From: Brachyspira hampsonii 30446
Lineage (GTDB): Bacteria > Spirochaetota > Brachyspiria > Brachyspirales > Brachyspiraceae
Direction: 5' to 3'
Length of the DNA: 64,000 nt
NCBI RefSeq assembly: GCF_000316195.1
Contig: NZ_JH994111.1
Location: forward strand, 1-64,000
The first letter of the stretch is position 1. Every line of letters begins with the position of its first letter. A model generated the notes under the pieces. It saw only the letters and a program-made list of their open reading frames with translations, had not been told where the DNA came from and did no database searches. A program made the position numbers and the translations under genes. Of the stretch, positions 7,992 through 17,541 are shown piece after piece.

Positions 7992-8358
7992 TAGACCTGT
8001 TGTAATTTTGTACATACATATATTGATATTATTATATAATAAATTTAAAAATAATATTTATAGTTTTAATAATTGGGGCTTTGCTGCGAAGCACACAGTC
8101 GTGCCAAACCCCACTTCTTTTGTGACGCTGTCCGCCTTCGGTGTGGCACATACGAAGTACGCCTCGCTGTGCGTGCCTTCGGCAGGCGAGAAGCAGGCAA
8201 AGCCCGCCTACGGCGAAAGACTGCATTTTTATATCTTATTTGTATAAAATTATATTACATTTAAAACAAAAAATAATATATAAAACTACTATAAATAAAA
8301 TTTATATTATGTATTTTTAATCATAACTGTATAAAAATATAAAATTGCAACAGGTCTA
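7992..8358. mobile_element. MITE-like element with GC-rich core
   Basis: 18-bp terminal inverted repeats, TAGACCTGTTGTAATTTT at 7992-8009 and its complement with one mismatch at 8341-8358, bound a 367-bp segment without a plausible gene. The outer TA on each side may be a target duplication. The middle (about 8073-8223) is far richer in G+C than the surroundings. It has internal hairpins and a 9-bp long-range pairing, GGGCTTTGC (8076-8084) with GCAAAGCCC (8197-8205). Reading frames inside it are very short and overlap on all strands. It is probably a non-autonomous transposable element; its parent transposase is not in the window. Confidence 0.75.
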
Positions 8359-8411
8359 TTATTCTAGAATATAAAAATTTATATAGTTAAATGATGCATT
8401 AACAATCTATA

Positions 8412-8998
8412 ACGCACGATAAAAAAACATATAGTATAAATATATTTATATTATATGTTATTGCTTTGAACTAAAAATTATTTAATCGTGCGGTAATTGC
8501 ATAACAAATAAAAAAAGATTTGGGTGGGTGTTTTTATTTATAATTTAAACAAAAAATATCAAATAATTTATAATGCAAAATAAGATTATAAAATCTTGAG
8601 GGTGGGAATTAGAATAAGTCAAAAAATTTAAAAACTTTTTCTCGCTCCCCACCCTTTAGAAATTATTACTTCACTTTGAATTTTAGCTTTGTATTATTTT
8701 GTTATTTAATTTACATATATTAGCACCCACCCAAGCGTATTTAAATTTATTATCTATTCACTGCACGGTAAACGAAATTCTTAAATATAAATCTATTAAC
8801 AATACAATTTTAATTATGTTTTAAAATAAAATTTTGCGTGCGTTGTAAAAATTCAAAACCTAATCAAAACTTTGGTGGGAGTTAATAAATTAGAATAAAA
8901 TATAAAGGCAAATAAAATCTAAATATCATAATTAAACAATAAGCCTAGAGGGTGGGAATTAGAATAAAGCAAAAAAATTAAAAATATTCTAACTTCCA
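8412..8998. repeat. alternating G-rich inverted-repeat chain, copy 1
   Basis: A non-coding stretch carrying, in order: ACGCACGAT (8412), ATCGTGCGG (8485), TTGGGTGGGTG (8520), GAGGGTGGGAATTAG (8597), TCCCCACCCTTTAG (8645), CACCCACCCAAGCG (8724), TGCACGGT (8762), TTGCGTGCG (8833), ACTTTGGTGGGAG (8869) and AGAGGGTGGGAATTAG (8946). Adjacent motifs are reverse complements, so the DNA is a chain of palindromes. The same motifs in the same order and at similar spacing recur at 16.6-17.4, 56.5 and 62.6-62.9 kb. Function unknown. Confidence 0.75.
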
Positions 8999-9016
8999 CT
9001 TTTATATATTTATTAT

Positions 9017-10060
9017 TCATGAATTTTTATTTGTCATACTATTATTAAAGAATTCGCTTAATTTATCAAAAGGTATTAAATCTGTTCTGTCATATAGATC
9101 AACATGATTAGCATTAGGTATTATTATTAACTCTTTTGGTTCTTTAGCTTTTTGATATGCATCTTCGCTGAAATATCTTGAATGAGCTTTTTCACCTGCT
9201 ATAAAGAGTATAGGTCTTGGAGATATAATATCGATATTTTCTAAAGGATAATAATTCATCAAGCTAATACTGCTTATAACAGACATGGCAGTTGTGGCAC
9301 GAGGGTGAAAACCTCTTTTTGTACGATAATAACTGTAGAACTCTTTTACTATATCTGGGGCATTTTCATCTATAGTTTCAGGAGTACCTATTTGAAATTG
9401 TTTTTCTCCGCCCTGATATTCATTCCATCTTTGCATGGAAGCTGCTTCAATCATTTTTTTTCTCTCTTCATCAGTTAAAGAATCATACATTCCGTTTCTG
9501 GCTATCTTCCCATATCATACATACTAGCCACAACTATTGCTTTTATTCGGCTGTCAATTTTAGCTGCACTTAAAACAAAACTTCCGCTTCCGCATACTCC
9601 TATAGCTCCTATTTCGTCTCTGTCAACATAGCTTAATGAACCTATAAAATCTACTGCAGCACTGAAATCTTATGCAAATGCCTCTGGTGAAGCTGTATAA
9701 TGAGGAGAGCCTCCGCTTTCTCCGTTGTATGATGCATCAAATGCTATAGCAACAAAGCCTCTCTCTGCCATAGCCTGAGCATATACTCCTGCAAGCCTGT
9801 TCTTTTACTGCACCGTAGGGACCTCCTATAACTAATGCCTTATATTTTTTATTGGTATTAATATCTATAGGTGTGTATAAGTCAGCAGCTATATTTATAC
9901 CTAGTCTATTATAAAATGATACTTTTTTAACATTTACTTTATCGCTCTTTTTGAAAGTTTTATCCCATTGTAATGTATTGTTCTGTGCCATAATACTTCC
10001 TATAGGAAAAAGCATATATGCTGAAAATAATAAAGCTCTTTTTAAAAAATTTTTAAACAT
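9017..10060 (-). pseudogene. broken alpha/beta hydrolase (dienelactone-hydrolase-like)
   Basis: The N-terminal part (9737-10060) and C-terminal part (9017-9490) both align with the intact hydrolase at 13159-14253, but the gene is disrupted at three places. There is a frameshift after 'GAVKEQ' near 9796, an in-frame TAA at 9670-9672 where the paralogue has Glu-Asp ('PEAFA-stop-DFSAAV'), and another frameshift near 9505 after 'YDMGR'. Signal peptide and C-terminal 'NANHVDLYD' histidine region remain. Three independent lesions make sequencing error unlikely. It is divergent from the LysR gene, which may once have controlled it. Confidence 0.85.
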
Positions 10061-10153
10061 TATAATATCCTCCTTTTAGTTATTTATAGAATATAATAAT
10101 TAATAAACTATAGTAAATATTTATTGATTATGAATATATATACTTTTTAGGTA

Positions 10154-10182
10154 TTGATTAAAAACTAATAATTCTGTATTAT
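10154..10182 (+). promoter_or_regulatory. possible promoter of LysR gene
   Basis: TTGATT (10154-10159) and TATTAT (10177-10182), spacer 17 bp, 25 bp before the LysR start codon; a TATAAT overlaps it. The region is very AT-rich, so this is only moderately reliable. Confidence 0.45.
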
Positions 10183-10206
10183 AATAAATAAAGGAGATTT
10201 AAATAT

Positions 10207-11112
10207 ATGGAGATAAGAGCTTTAAAATATTTTTTAACTACAGTAAGAGAGGGAAACATTACAAAGGCGGCAAAATATCTTAATTTAACACAGCCTAATT
10301 TATCGCGTCAGATAAACATGCTAGAAAGAGATATAGGGCATAAATTATTTGAAAGGAAACATAATAATATAGAGCTTACTCCAGAGGGTATTTTACTTAA
10401 AAAAAGAGCAGAAGAAATATTAAATATGATAGATAAAACAAGGGCTGAGTTCAATTTTACTGATGAATTAATAGCAGGCGATATATTTATAGGAGCAGGT
10501 GAAACTTGGGCTATTGCATTGCTTGCCTCTATTATGCGGGATATGCAAAAAGACTATCCGCATATAAGATATAATATTTACAGCGGAAACTCTGAAGATA
10601 TTACAGAGAAGCTAGATAAAGGACTATTAGATTTTGGGGTGTTGATAGATCCAGCCGATTTATCAAAGTATGATTATTTAAAAATGCCTGCCAAAGATAC
10701 TTGGGGTCTTATTATGAGAAGAGATTCAAAGCTCGCACAAAAAAAGTATATATTAAAAAAAGATATTCTCAATATTCCTTTAATAGTATCAAGACAGACT
10801 ATTCAGAATGATATGCAGAATAATGATTTTTTAAAATGGTTGGGAGGAAGTTTCAGCGGTTTGGAGATAGCGGCTACTTATAATCTTATTTACAATGCAT
10901 TGATTATGGTACGCGAAGGTATGGGGTATGCTTTTGCTTTGGATAGGCTCATAGATAATATTAATAATAAAGATATATGTTTCTTGCCTTTAAAGCCTAA
11001 ATTAGAATCTGGGCTTAATGTTGTATGGAAGAAAAATCAGGAGTTCTCAAGGGCTTCAAAAATATTTTTGGAAAGAATGAATAAAAGTTTTTGTAATATA
11101 ATTGATAATTAA
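10207..11112 (+). CDS. LysR-family transcriptional regulator
   Basis: A 301-residue regulator. The N-terminal winged helix-turn-helix (about 1-60) shows MEIRALKYFLTTVREGNITK, AAKYLNLTQPNLSRQI and LERDIGHKLFER. The effector domain spans about 90-300 (IFIGAGETWAIALL, DFGVLIDP). AAGGAG precedes the ATG. It is divergent from the broken hydrolase at 9017-10060, the normal arrangement of a LysR regulator with its target; the target has decayed, but the intact paralogue at 13159-14253 is 2 kb away. The effector is unknown. Confidence 0.92.
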   Translation: MEIRALKYFLTTVREGNITKAAKYLNLTQPNLSRQINMLERDIGHKLFERKHNNIELTPEGILLKKRAEEILNMIDKTRAEFNFTDELIAGDIFIGAGETWAIALLASIMRDMQKDYPHIRYNIYSGNSEDITEKLDKGLLDFGVLIDPADLSKYDYLKMPAKDTWGLIMRRDSKLAQKKYILKKDILNIPLIVSRQTIQNDMQNNDFLKWLGGSFSGLEIAATYNLIYNALIMVREGMGYAFALDRLIDNINNKDICFLPLKPKLESGLNVVWKKNQEFSRASKIFLERMNKSFCNIIDN

Positions 11113-11214
11113 AAAATACTAGACTTAATTTATATATATGATAAAATTTATTATATAGAAATATTTTTTATTCCGAATTATATAATAATTTTTTATAGTA
11201 AAGTGAGAAAATAA

Positions 11215-12450
11215 ATGCTTGTAAGTTTTAGTGCAAAGAACTATAAATCATTTTATGATGAAGTTACTCTTGATATGCGTATAGAAGTTAATGACAAGAA
11301 CAGAGAAGAAATTGAAAATAATCCTTTTGTATATAAAATAAATGATGATTATATATCAAAACTATGCATACTATACGGACATAATGGAAGCGGAAAATCT
11401 AATTTGTTAAAGGCTATTCAATATTTAACTAATATTAATATAAATCATTTACCTTCAAATTATGAAGAATTATTTATTCCAAATATGATTTATGGTAAAG
11501 ATAAAAATACAGAATTCACATTAGAATTTTATTATAATAATATTTTATTTTTCTATAAAATAATATTAGATAATAAAAATAAAAAAATAGAATATGAATT
11601 GTTAAAAGAAAATAATAATATAGTTTTTGAAAGAAATAATAGTAATATAGTAGATGGAAATGACTTTTTTATCAATATTAAAGGTATACCAACACAAATT
11701 ACCGTCATATCTCATTGTTATAGTGTTGACGATTATAAAAAAAAAGTGAATAAACACAGAAAAATATTTGTAAAAAATTTTTCTATTTATTTAGACAATA
11801 CAAAATTATGGCAAATATTATTTTTTGAAATTGATAATATATATTCTTCATTAAGAAAATCTAAGACTTGGAATATATATAAAAAACTTATCTCTCTTGC
11901 TGATGTTGGTATAGATGATATAAAAATTATAAAAAATAAAAAAGATAATGATATATTTGAAGATTTTATAAATAGAAATAAATATAAATTAACATCTATA
12001 CATGAAAATTATGAAGATGATTTTAAAAAAATAGAATCTGATGGAACTAAAATTTATGCAAATAATTTAGTATCTATATTAAAATCTTTAATAAATGGAA
12101 ATTTATCTGTATTAGATGAATTTCAAGGTGTGCAGTCTGAACTTTTAGAGCTTGTTATAAGTTTGTTTCAAAAAAATATGTTTGAAGATTTGGATAATCC
12201 TACAGTTCAATTAATATTATCAACTCATGATACAAATTTAATGAGCCTTAAAAATACATTGTTAAATCATTATTGGTTTCTAAACAAAGAAGATAATAAA
12301 AGCGAATTATACTGTGCTTCCGACTTTGAAGATTTAAAAAGAGAAGATTTAGAAAAAGAATATAAAAGAAACAGCCTAAAAGCAAAATACAACTCCCGAT
12401 TATTTGAAGTTCCTTCAAAGTTTTTTATTGATGAGGATATAAATAAATGA
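11215..12450 (+). CDS. AAA/ABC-type ATPase, AbiLi/RloA-like
   Basis: A 411-residue ATPase of the SMC/ABC-like AAA_15/21 group used in phage-defence modules. It starts with SFSAKNYKSFYDEVTLDM, has Walker A GHNGSGKSN (about residues 62-70), an IESDGTKIYANNL signature near 280, a Walker B-like SVLDEFQ near 300 and the switch STHDTNLMS near 340. The Walker B flank (GVQSELL) departs from the usual 'SSLHP' form. It overlaps the following RloB-like gene by 4 bp, so the two are translationally coupled. The pairing resembles AbiL: an ATPase controlling a Toprim-like effector. Confidence 0.75.
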   Translation: MLVSFSAKNYKSFYDEVTLDMRIEVNDKNREEIENNPFVYKINDDYISKLCILYGHNGSGKSNLLKAIQYLTNININHLPSNYEELFIPNMIYGKDKNTEFTLEFYYNNILFFYKIILDNKNKKIEYELLKENNNIVFERNNSNIVDGNDFFINIKGIPTQITVISHCYSVDDYKKKVNKHRKIFVKNFSIYLDNTKLWQILFFEIDNIYSSLRKSKTWNIYKKLISLADVGIDDIKIIKNKKDNDIFEDFINRNKYKLTSIHENYEDDFKKIESDGTKIYANNLVSILKSLINGNLSVLDEFQGVQSELLELVISLFQKNMFEDLDNPTVQLILSTHDTNLMSLKNTLLNHYWFLNKEDNKSELYCASDFEDLKREDLEKEYKRNSLKAKYNSRLFEVPSKFFIDEDINK

Positions 12451-13094
12451 GGAATAAACAAACACTAAATACTTTAAATAACAAAAAATATTATTTATAT
12501 TGTTTTTCGCCCGGAGAAACCGAATTTGAATATTTAAAAAAATATATAAATGAAAAACTTAATGATAAAATTAAATATAATGGTAATGCTCAAACACATC
12601 AATTAAGTTCAAATATTAAAGATGATGTACAAAAAAATAAAGAAATAAATAAAATAGTAGATTTTATAACAAATAGAACTTCAACTATGAATGAATATGG
12701 TTTGGGAAAAATAATTGTGTTTATAACTGACTGTGATAATGCTGAACTTAACCATATAGAAGATTTAAGAAAAAAATTTAATAAGTGTCTGCAATTATAC
12801 GGCAATATTAATTCTAGTATATTTATACTTAATTATCAGGCATTGGAAAGCTGGCTTGAATATTATTATGATAAAACAACAGATAAACAAATAATTAGAG
12901 ATGATGTATTTAAACATTGGGATAAAGTATTTCAAAATAATCATGATAATGCTGTAAATAAATATTTAAACAAACATAATCAAAAAGTACCTTCATCAAT
13001 AGATAATTATTCAGATATACATACTAAAAGCTATTCAGATTTTCCTTATGCTTTTAAATATTTGGAAGAACTTGAAATTAATAAAAATAGTTAA
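12447..13094 (+). CDS. RloB/AbiLii-like Toprim-fold protein
   Basis: A 215-residue protein. The opening YYLYCFSPGETEFEYLKKYI fits the RloB family, with the Toprim-like glutamate in GETE. FITDCDNAEL supplies the DxD acidic pair. TNR, YQALESWLEYYY and the C-terminal KSYSDFPYAFKYLEEL fit the same family. In AbiL-type systems this partner is the presumed nuclease or effector. The start overlaps the ATPase stop (ATGA). It ends before a hairpin shared with the convergent hydrolase gene. Family assignment comes from motifs only. Confidence 0.65.
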   Translation: MRNKQTLNTLNNKKYYLYCFSPGETEFEYLKKYINEKLNDKIKYNGNAQTHQLSSNIKDDVQKNKEINKIVDFITNRTSTMNEYGLGKIIVFITDCDNAELNHIEDLRKKFNKCLQLYGNINSSIFILNYQALESWLEYYYDKTTDKQIIRDDVFKHWDKVFQNNHDNAVNKYLNKHNQKVPSSIDNYSDIHTKSYSDFPYAFKYLEELEINKNS

Positions 13095-13101
13095 CTTTTA
13101 A

Positions 13102-13135
13102 AAAACTCCCAAGCAAATTAATACCTGAGAGTTTT
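13102..13135. terminator. bidirectional terminator between convergent genes
   Basis: AAAACTCCCA (13102-13111) pairs with TGAGAGTTTT (13126-13135). On the minus strand the one mismatch becomes G-U and the stem is followed by six T, so it best serves the hydrolase gene. It also ends the defence pair on the plus strand. Confidence 0.65.
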
Positions 13136-13158
13136 ATTAATTAATGATTAGATTTATA

Positions 13159-14253
13159 TTATTTTAGATTGTCATTGAAGAACTGTGTTATTTTTTCAAA
13201 AGGTATTTTTGACATGTCATCGTATAATGAAACATGATCTGCATCTTCTATTATTACTAATTCTTTATTGTTTCCTAATATTTCATTATAAACATCTTCA
13301 GAATAATATCTTGAATGTGCTCTGTCGCCTGCTATTAAAAGTACAGGAGTAGTATCCAAATCCCCAAGATTATCCATCAAATTAAAGCTCCAGAAAGAAA
13401 AAGGCATAGTAGCAGTCCAAGAAGTAACGAAGTTTATAGCACGAGGGTGATAAGCTCTTTTTGCATAATAGTTGTAAAAGGCAGCAAATACAGGATCAGC
13501 ATTCTCTGGAAGCTCTTCAGGTACAACCATTGCAGAAGCCTGTATATTATTATTTTCATCAAAAGTAGGCTCATGATTACCTAAAGCATAATTTCCATTT
13601 TCAGCATCTTTCCAACGCTGCTCGCTTAAATACTCTCTTATTTTTCTTCTCTGCTCTTTTGTATAATAATCCTGATGTCCTTTGCTCATATCTCTTGACA
13701 TGTCATACATTGAAGCAGTTGCTACGGCTTTAATTCTAGTATCAGTACCAGCAGCAGTTATAGCCATACCAGAAAGCCCGCATATACCTATTGCCCCAAT
13801 GCGATTCCTATCTACATAATCAAGCAAACCTAAATAATCTACAGCAGCACTATAATCTTCTGTGAATATATCAGGTGAAGCATTATTTCTAACCTCTCCG
13901 CCGCTTTCACCAGTAAAAGACGGATCAAAAGCTAATGCTACAAAACCATTGCTAGCCATTTCCTGTGCATATAAACCTGATGACTGTTCCTTAACTGCTC
14001 CGAATGGTCCAGAAACTACCAATGCGGGATTTTTTTTATTGCTGTAGTCTTGAGGCAAATATAAATGTCCTACTATTTCTATACCGTAGCGGTTTTTGAA
14101 TCTCACTTCTTTCATTTCTATATTTGTGTAAACTGTAAATACTCTGCTGTCCATATTATTTTCTCCTTTATTTTGATTGTTTTCTGTGCTGTTATTATTA
14201 CAAGAAATTATAAATGCTAGTAATAATAAAATTGATGATATTGTTTTTTTCAT
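13159..14253 (-). CDS. alpha/beta hydrolase lipoprotein (dienelactone-hydrolase-like)
   Basis: A 364-residue protein with a lipoprotein signal (MKKTISSILLLLAFIISC, acylated Cys at about 18), so membrane-anchored outside the cytoplasm. The alpha/beta hydrolase core has VSGPFGAVKEQ, a nucleophile elbow IGICGLSG (GxCxG, suggesting a Cys nucleophile as in dienelactone hydrolases), an acid in LLIAGDRAHSRYYSED and the catalytic His in DADHVSLYD. AGGAG precedes the ATG. It is the intact paralogue of the pseudogene at 9017-10060. An acetyltransferase gene lies 35 bp upstream in the same direction. Substrate unknown. Confidence 0.8.
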   Translation of the reverse strand: MKKTISSILLLLAFIISCNNNSTENNQNKGENNMDSRVFTVYTNIEMKEVRFKNRYGIEIVGHLYLPQDYSNKKNPALVVSGPFGAVKEQSSGLYAQEMASNGFVALAFDPSFTGESGGEVRNNASPDIFTEDYSAAVDYLGLLDYVDRNRIGAIGICGLSGMAITAAGTDTRIKAVATASMYDMSRDMSKGHQDYYTKEQRRKIREYLSEQRWKDAENGNYALGNHEPTFDENNNIQASAMVVPEELPENADPVFAAFYNYYAKRAYHPRAINFVTSWTATMPFSFWSFNLMDNLGDLDTTPVLLIAGDRAHSRYYSEDVYNEILGNNKELVIIEDADHVSLYDDMSKIPFEKITQFFNDNLK

Positions 14254-14288
14254 GTTTTCTCCTTTTTTTATTTATTTTAATTTTTTAT

Positions 14289-14876
14289 TTAATTTGCTAT
14301 TTTTAATTTGTTTATTTCTTTTATGATTTTGGCAGGTATTCCTCCTACTATCACATTTGAAGGTACATCTTTATTAACTAAAGCTCCAGCTGCTATTATA
14401 GAATTATCTCCTATAGTTACTCCAGAAAGTATATGTACTCCTGAACCTATCCATACATTATTTCCAATTACCACTTTTTTTGGGTATGTTGTGCTTCTGT
14501 ATTCTACTTCTATTCCATGATTGAGTGTTGAAATAGTGGCATTCATTCCTATAAATACATTATCTCCTATAACAATGCCGCCTCTATCCTGAAATGAACA
14601 GCCGCAGTTGAAAAATACATTCTTTCCTATCTTTATATTCTTTCCAAAGTCAGTATAAAATGGAGGAAAGCATGTGAAACTTTTATCTATTTTTTCGCCT
14701 GTAAGCTCTTCAAATAATTCTCTTACCTCATCTGTTGTATGATATTTATTATTAATTTCCATAGTTATTTTTATTGCATTCTGAGAGCATTCATATAAAA
14801 GCGGTGATAATTCTTTATCCTCGCTTGATATTGTATTGCCTTCTTTGCAGTATTTAATAAACTCTTCCATATTCAT
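14289..14876 (-). CDS. hexapeptide-repeat acetyltransferase (maltose/galactoside type)
   Basis: A 195-residue enzyme of the left-handed beta-helix family, with the N-terminal Mac-like helical domain and repeated hexapeptides such as [25 protein letters not shown] and [19 protein letters not shown]. The catalytic His is in [11 protein letters not shown]. The C-terminal [20 protein letters not shown] is diagnostic. It presumably acetylates a sugar from acetyl-CoA. AGGA lies 9 nt before the ATG. Likely co-transcribed with the hydrolase downstream. Confidence 0.88.
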   Translation of the reverse strand: MNMEEFIKYCKEGNTISSEDKELSPLLYECSQNAIKITMEINNKYHTTDEVRELFEELTGEKIDKSFTCFPPFYTDFGKNIKIGKNVFFNCGCSFQDRGGIVIGDNVFIGMNATISTLNHGIEVEYRSTTYPKKVVIGNNVWIGSGVHILSGVTIGDNSIIAAGALVNKDVPSNVIVGGIPAKIIKEINKLKIAN

Positions 14877-15085
14877 TTTAGTTTTTCCTTATGTTTTTGA
14901 TTTATTTGCATTTTATAGAAAAATTAAATTATATCAAATAATTATGTGTTATATATTATTATACCTAAAAAGTATAATATTAATGCATACATTTAATATT
15001 CTTTTAATTAAAATGAATTTGCTTTTTTTATTTTTATGTATCATACTATAAGTAGGCGAAATACAAACAAAAAGGATTTGTGATA

Positions 15086-16441
15086 ATGATAGAAAATTTT
15101 ATACCTAATAAAAAAGTATTCGTATTTGATACTAATGTCATACTTCATGATTTTAAGTCAATATTTTCTTTTGAAGAAACTAATATAGTTATACCTATTA
15201 CCGTACTTGAAGAGGTTGATAAGTTCAAAAAAGGAAGCGATACAATCAATTTTAATGCAAGGGAGTTTATAAGGGAGCTTGATGTTATAGTAGAGAAAAA
15301 TGAAGAGCTTCAGGGTACTAAAGATATTTTTAAAAAAGGTGCTTTGCTTGATAATAAAAGTAAAGTATTTATAGATGTTAATAATGAAGAGAGAGATGAT
15401 TTCAAAAAAATATTTGCAGGTAATATACCAGATCATAAAATATTATCATGTGCCTATAATATAAAATGCGAAAATCAGCGTGTAATTCTCATAACAAAAG
15501 ATATTAATATGAGAATGAAGGCTAGAAGTTTAGGTATTGACACGCAGGACTATAATACTGACAAGATAGAAAAATTATCATCATTATTTACAGGTATAGA
15601 AAGCATATCTGGAGATAATGCACGCATTTATATAAAAGAGCTTAATGAAAACAAAGAAATAGCAGTAAAAGGTGAGCATTCTATTTATCCTAATACATAT
15701 TTGTGCTACAGAGTAAAAGAAGAAGATGAGGCAGTAATAGGTAAATATAAAGATGATACAAAAACAATAGTTCATGTTGATACTAATATAGATGCTTATG
15801 GAATAAAGCCTAGAAATGAAGAGCAGGCTATGGCTTTGGACGTTTTACTTGATAATGATATACCTTTAGTTACAATAATGGGTAAAGCTGGTACTGGTAA
15901 AACTCTTTTAGCACTTGCTGCTGCTTTAGCAAAGAGAAGGGAGTACAGACAGATACTTTTAGCTCGTCCTGTAGTTGCACTTTCTAATAAAGATTTGGGT
16001 TTTCTTCCCGGTGATATTAACAGTAAATTAGATCCTTATATGCAGCCTTTATTTGATAATCTTTCTGTTATACAGCATATTCATTCTGACGACAGCGATG
16101 AAAGTAAAAATATTAAAAAAATGCTTGAAAATGAAAAGATAGTCATTTCACCTTTGGCATATATAAGAGGAAGGAGTTTGAACAAAATATACTTCATAGT
16201 AGATGAAGCACAGAACCTAACGCCTCATGAAATAAAAACTATTATAACAAGAGCGGGAGAAGGTACAAAAATAGTTTTCACAGGCGACATTCATCAGATA
16301 GACACTCCGTATTTGGACGAGAGAAACAATGGTCTTACTTATTTGATAGACCGCACAAAAGCGGAAGTATTAAGCGGTACTGTTACGCTTGAAAAAGGTG
16401 AGCGTTCAAAACTTGCGGAGCTTGCTGCCAATGTGTTATAA
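15086..16441 (+). CDS. PhoH-family ATPase with N-terminal PIN domain
   Basis: A 451-residue protein of the PhoH2/YlaK type. The N-terminal PIN nuclease domain (about 1-150) shows VFVFDTNVILHDF, VLEEVDKFKK and LITKDINMRMKA. The C-terminal PhoH ATPase shows Walker A IMGKAGTGKTLLALAAAL, LLARPVVALSNKDLGFLPGD and Walker B FIVDEAQNLTPHEI, then TGDIHQIDTPYLD. Such fusions are described as RNA-targeting, ATP-dependent helicase/nucleases. GTG at 15080 also opens the frame, but AGGA lies 9 nt before ATG 15086 and only 3 nt before GTG. A strong terminator follows. Confidence 0.92.
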   Translation: MIENFIPNKKVFVFDTNVILHDFKSIFSFEETNIVIPITVLEEVDKFKKGSDTINFNAREFIRELDVIVEKNEELQGTKDIFKKGALLDNKSKVFIDVNNEERDDFKKIFAGNIPDHKILSCAYNIKCENQRVILITKDINMRMKARSLGIDTQDYNTDKIEKLSSLFTGIESISGDNARIYIKELNENKEIAVKGEHSIYPNTYLCYRVKEEDEAVIGKYKDDTKTIVHVDTNIDAYGIKPRNEEQAMALDVLLDNDIPLVTIMGKAGTGKTLLALAAALAKRREYRQILLARPVVALSNKDLGFLPGDINSKLDPYMQPLFDNLSVIQHIHSDDSDESKNIKKMLENEKIVISPLAYIRGRSLNKIYFIVDEAQNLTPHEIKTIITRAGEGTKIVFTGDIHQIDTPYLDERNNGLTYLIDRTKAEVLSGTVTLEKGERSKLAELAANVL

Positions 16442-16462
16442 AATTATTTAACATTAACAATT

Positions 16463-16506
16463 AAAGCATAGAGGAATTGGTAAATCAAATCCTTTATGCT
16501 TTTTTA
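16463..16506 (+). terminator. terminator of phoH gene
   Basis: AAAGCATAGAGGA (16463-16475) pairs with TCCTTTATGCTTT (16490-16502), a 13-bp stem with one G-U, followed by TTTTTT. It is 21 bp after the stop codon. Confidence 0.9.
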
Positions 16507-16559
16507 TTTTTAACTAAAATAAAATTTATATTAACTTTTTGATTGATTAAAAAAGTATA

Positions 16560-17410
16560 CCCACCAAAGATGTAATTAAGTTTATAACTTTTTAAACGCA
16601 CGCAGAATTTATTTTTTAAACATACTGAAAATTGTATTTTTGATAAATTTTATATATTTAGTTTCGTTCACCGTGCGGCGTATAGGCTACAAATTTAAAT
16701 TCGCTTGGGCGGGTTTTAATAAATTCTAATTAAATAATAAAACAGTATGAAGTTAAAATTAAAAATAAAGTAATAAATTCTAAAGGGCGGGAAGTGAGAA
16801 TAAAATTTTTTACTTTATTCTAGTCCCCACCCTCTAGGCTTATTATTTAATTCTGAAATTAAAATTTTATTTGCCATTTTACTTTACTCTAATTTATTAA
16901 AGCCCACCCAAGTTTTGATTAGGTTTAGGACTTCTTTAACGCACGCAGAATTTATTTTTTAAACATACTGAAAATTGTATTTTTGATAAATTTTATATAT
17001 TTAGTTTCGTTCACCGTGCGGCGTATAGGCTACAAATTTAAATACGCTTGGGCGGGTGCTAACAAATCTTATTTAAATAATAAAACAGTATGAAGTTAAA
17101 ATTAAAAATAAAGTAATAAATTCTAAAGGGCGGGAAGTGAGAATAAAATTTTTTACTTTATTCTAGTCCCCACCCTCTAGGTTTATTATTTTAATCTGAA
17201 ATTATAATTTTATTTTCCTTTTTACTTTACTCCAATTTATTAACGCCCACCCAAGTTATGATTAAATTTATAATCATAACTACGCACGGATAATGAAATT
17301 TTATAATATAATAAGATTTGTATTTCAAATAAAATCTATATTTATAATTTTTTCTGCGTGCGGTAAGTAAAACATTAAATTTAAATTAAAGCTTGTGATG
17401 GGGAGAACTT
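16560..17410. repeat. alternating G-rich inverted-repeat chain, copy 2, with 343-bp tandem duplication
   Basis: Non-coding. Two nearly identical 343-bp units start at 16596 and 16939 (ACGCACGCAGAATTTATTTT). Each contains ACCGTGCGG (16670), CGCTTGGGCGGG (16702), CTAAAGGGCGGGAAG (16780), TCCCCACCCTCTAGG (16824) and GCCCACCCAAG (16902), with matching positions 343 bp later. After the second unit another ACGCACGGA (17282) and TGCGTGCGG (17355) follow, then a degenerate tail. The few differences between units suggest a recent duplication. The rest of the 1.1-kb gap shows nothing else I can name. Confidence 0.8.
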
Positions 17411-17541
17411 CTAAATCTAAATAGAGTTTAACATAAAAATAAGTTAATATATACTAGAGATGCTGGTTGAAACAAAATTTAAAACTTGATAAATATAGTC
17501 TAAATTGTATAATTAATAATTAAAAACTATTTGGAAATACT

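Noticed and set aside
8008-8264. Overlapping reading frames of 60-80 codons inside the GC-rich core, on both strands.
   Set aside because: They overlap in several frames, lack ribosome binding sites and protein-like composition, and are explained by the GC-rich structured core of the MITE-like element.
8518-8610. G-quadruplex in the G-rich repeat.
   Set aside because: The GGG pairs in the two blocks are about 70-100 nt apart, too far for a normal quadruplex; hairpin pairing with the C-rich complements explains them better.
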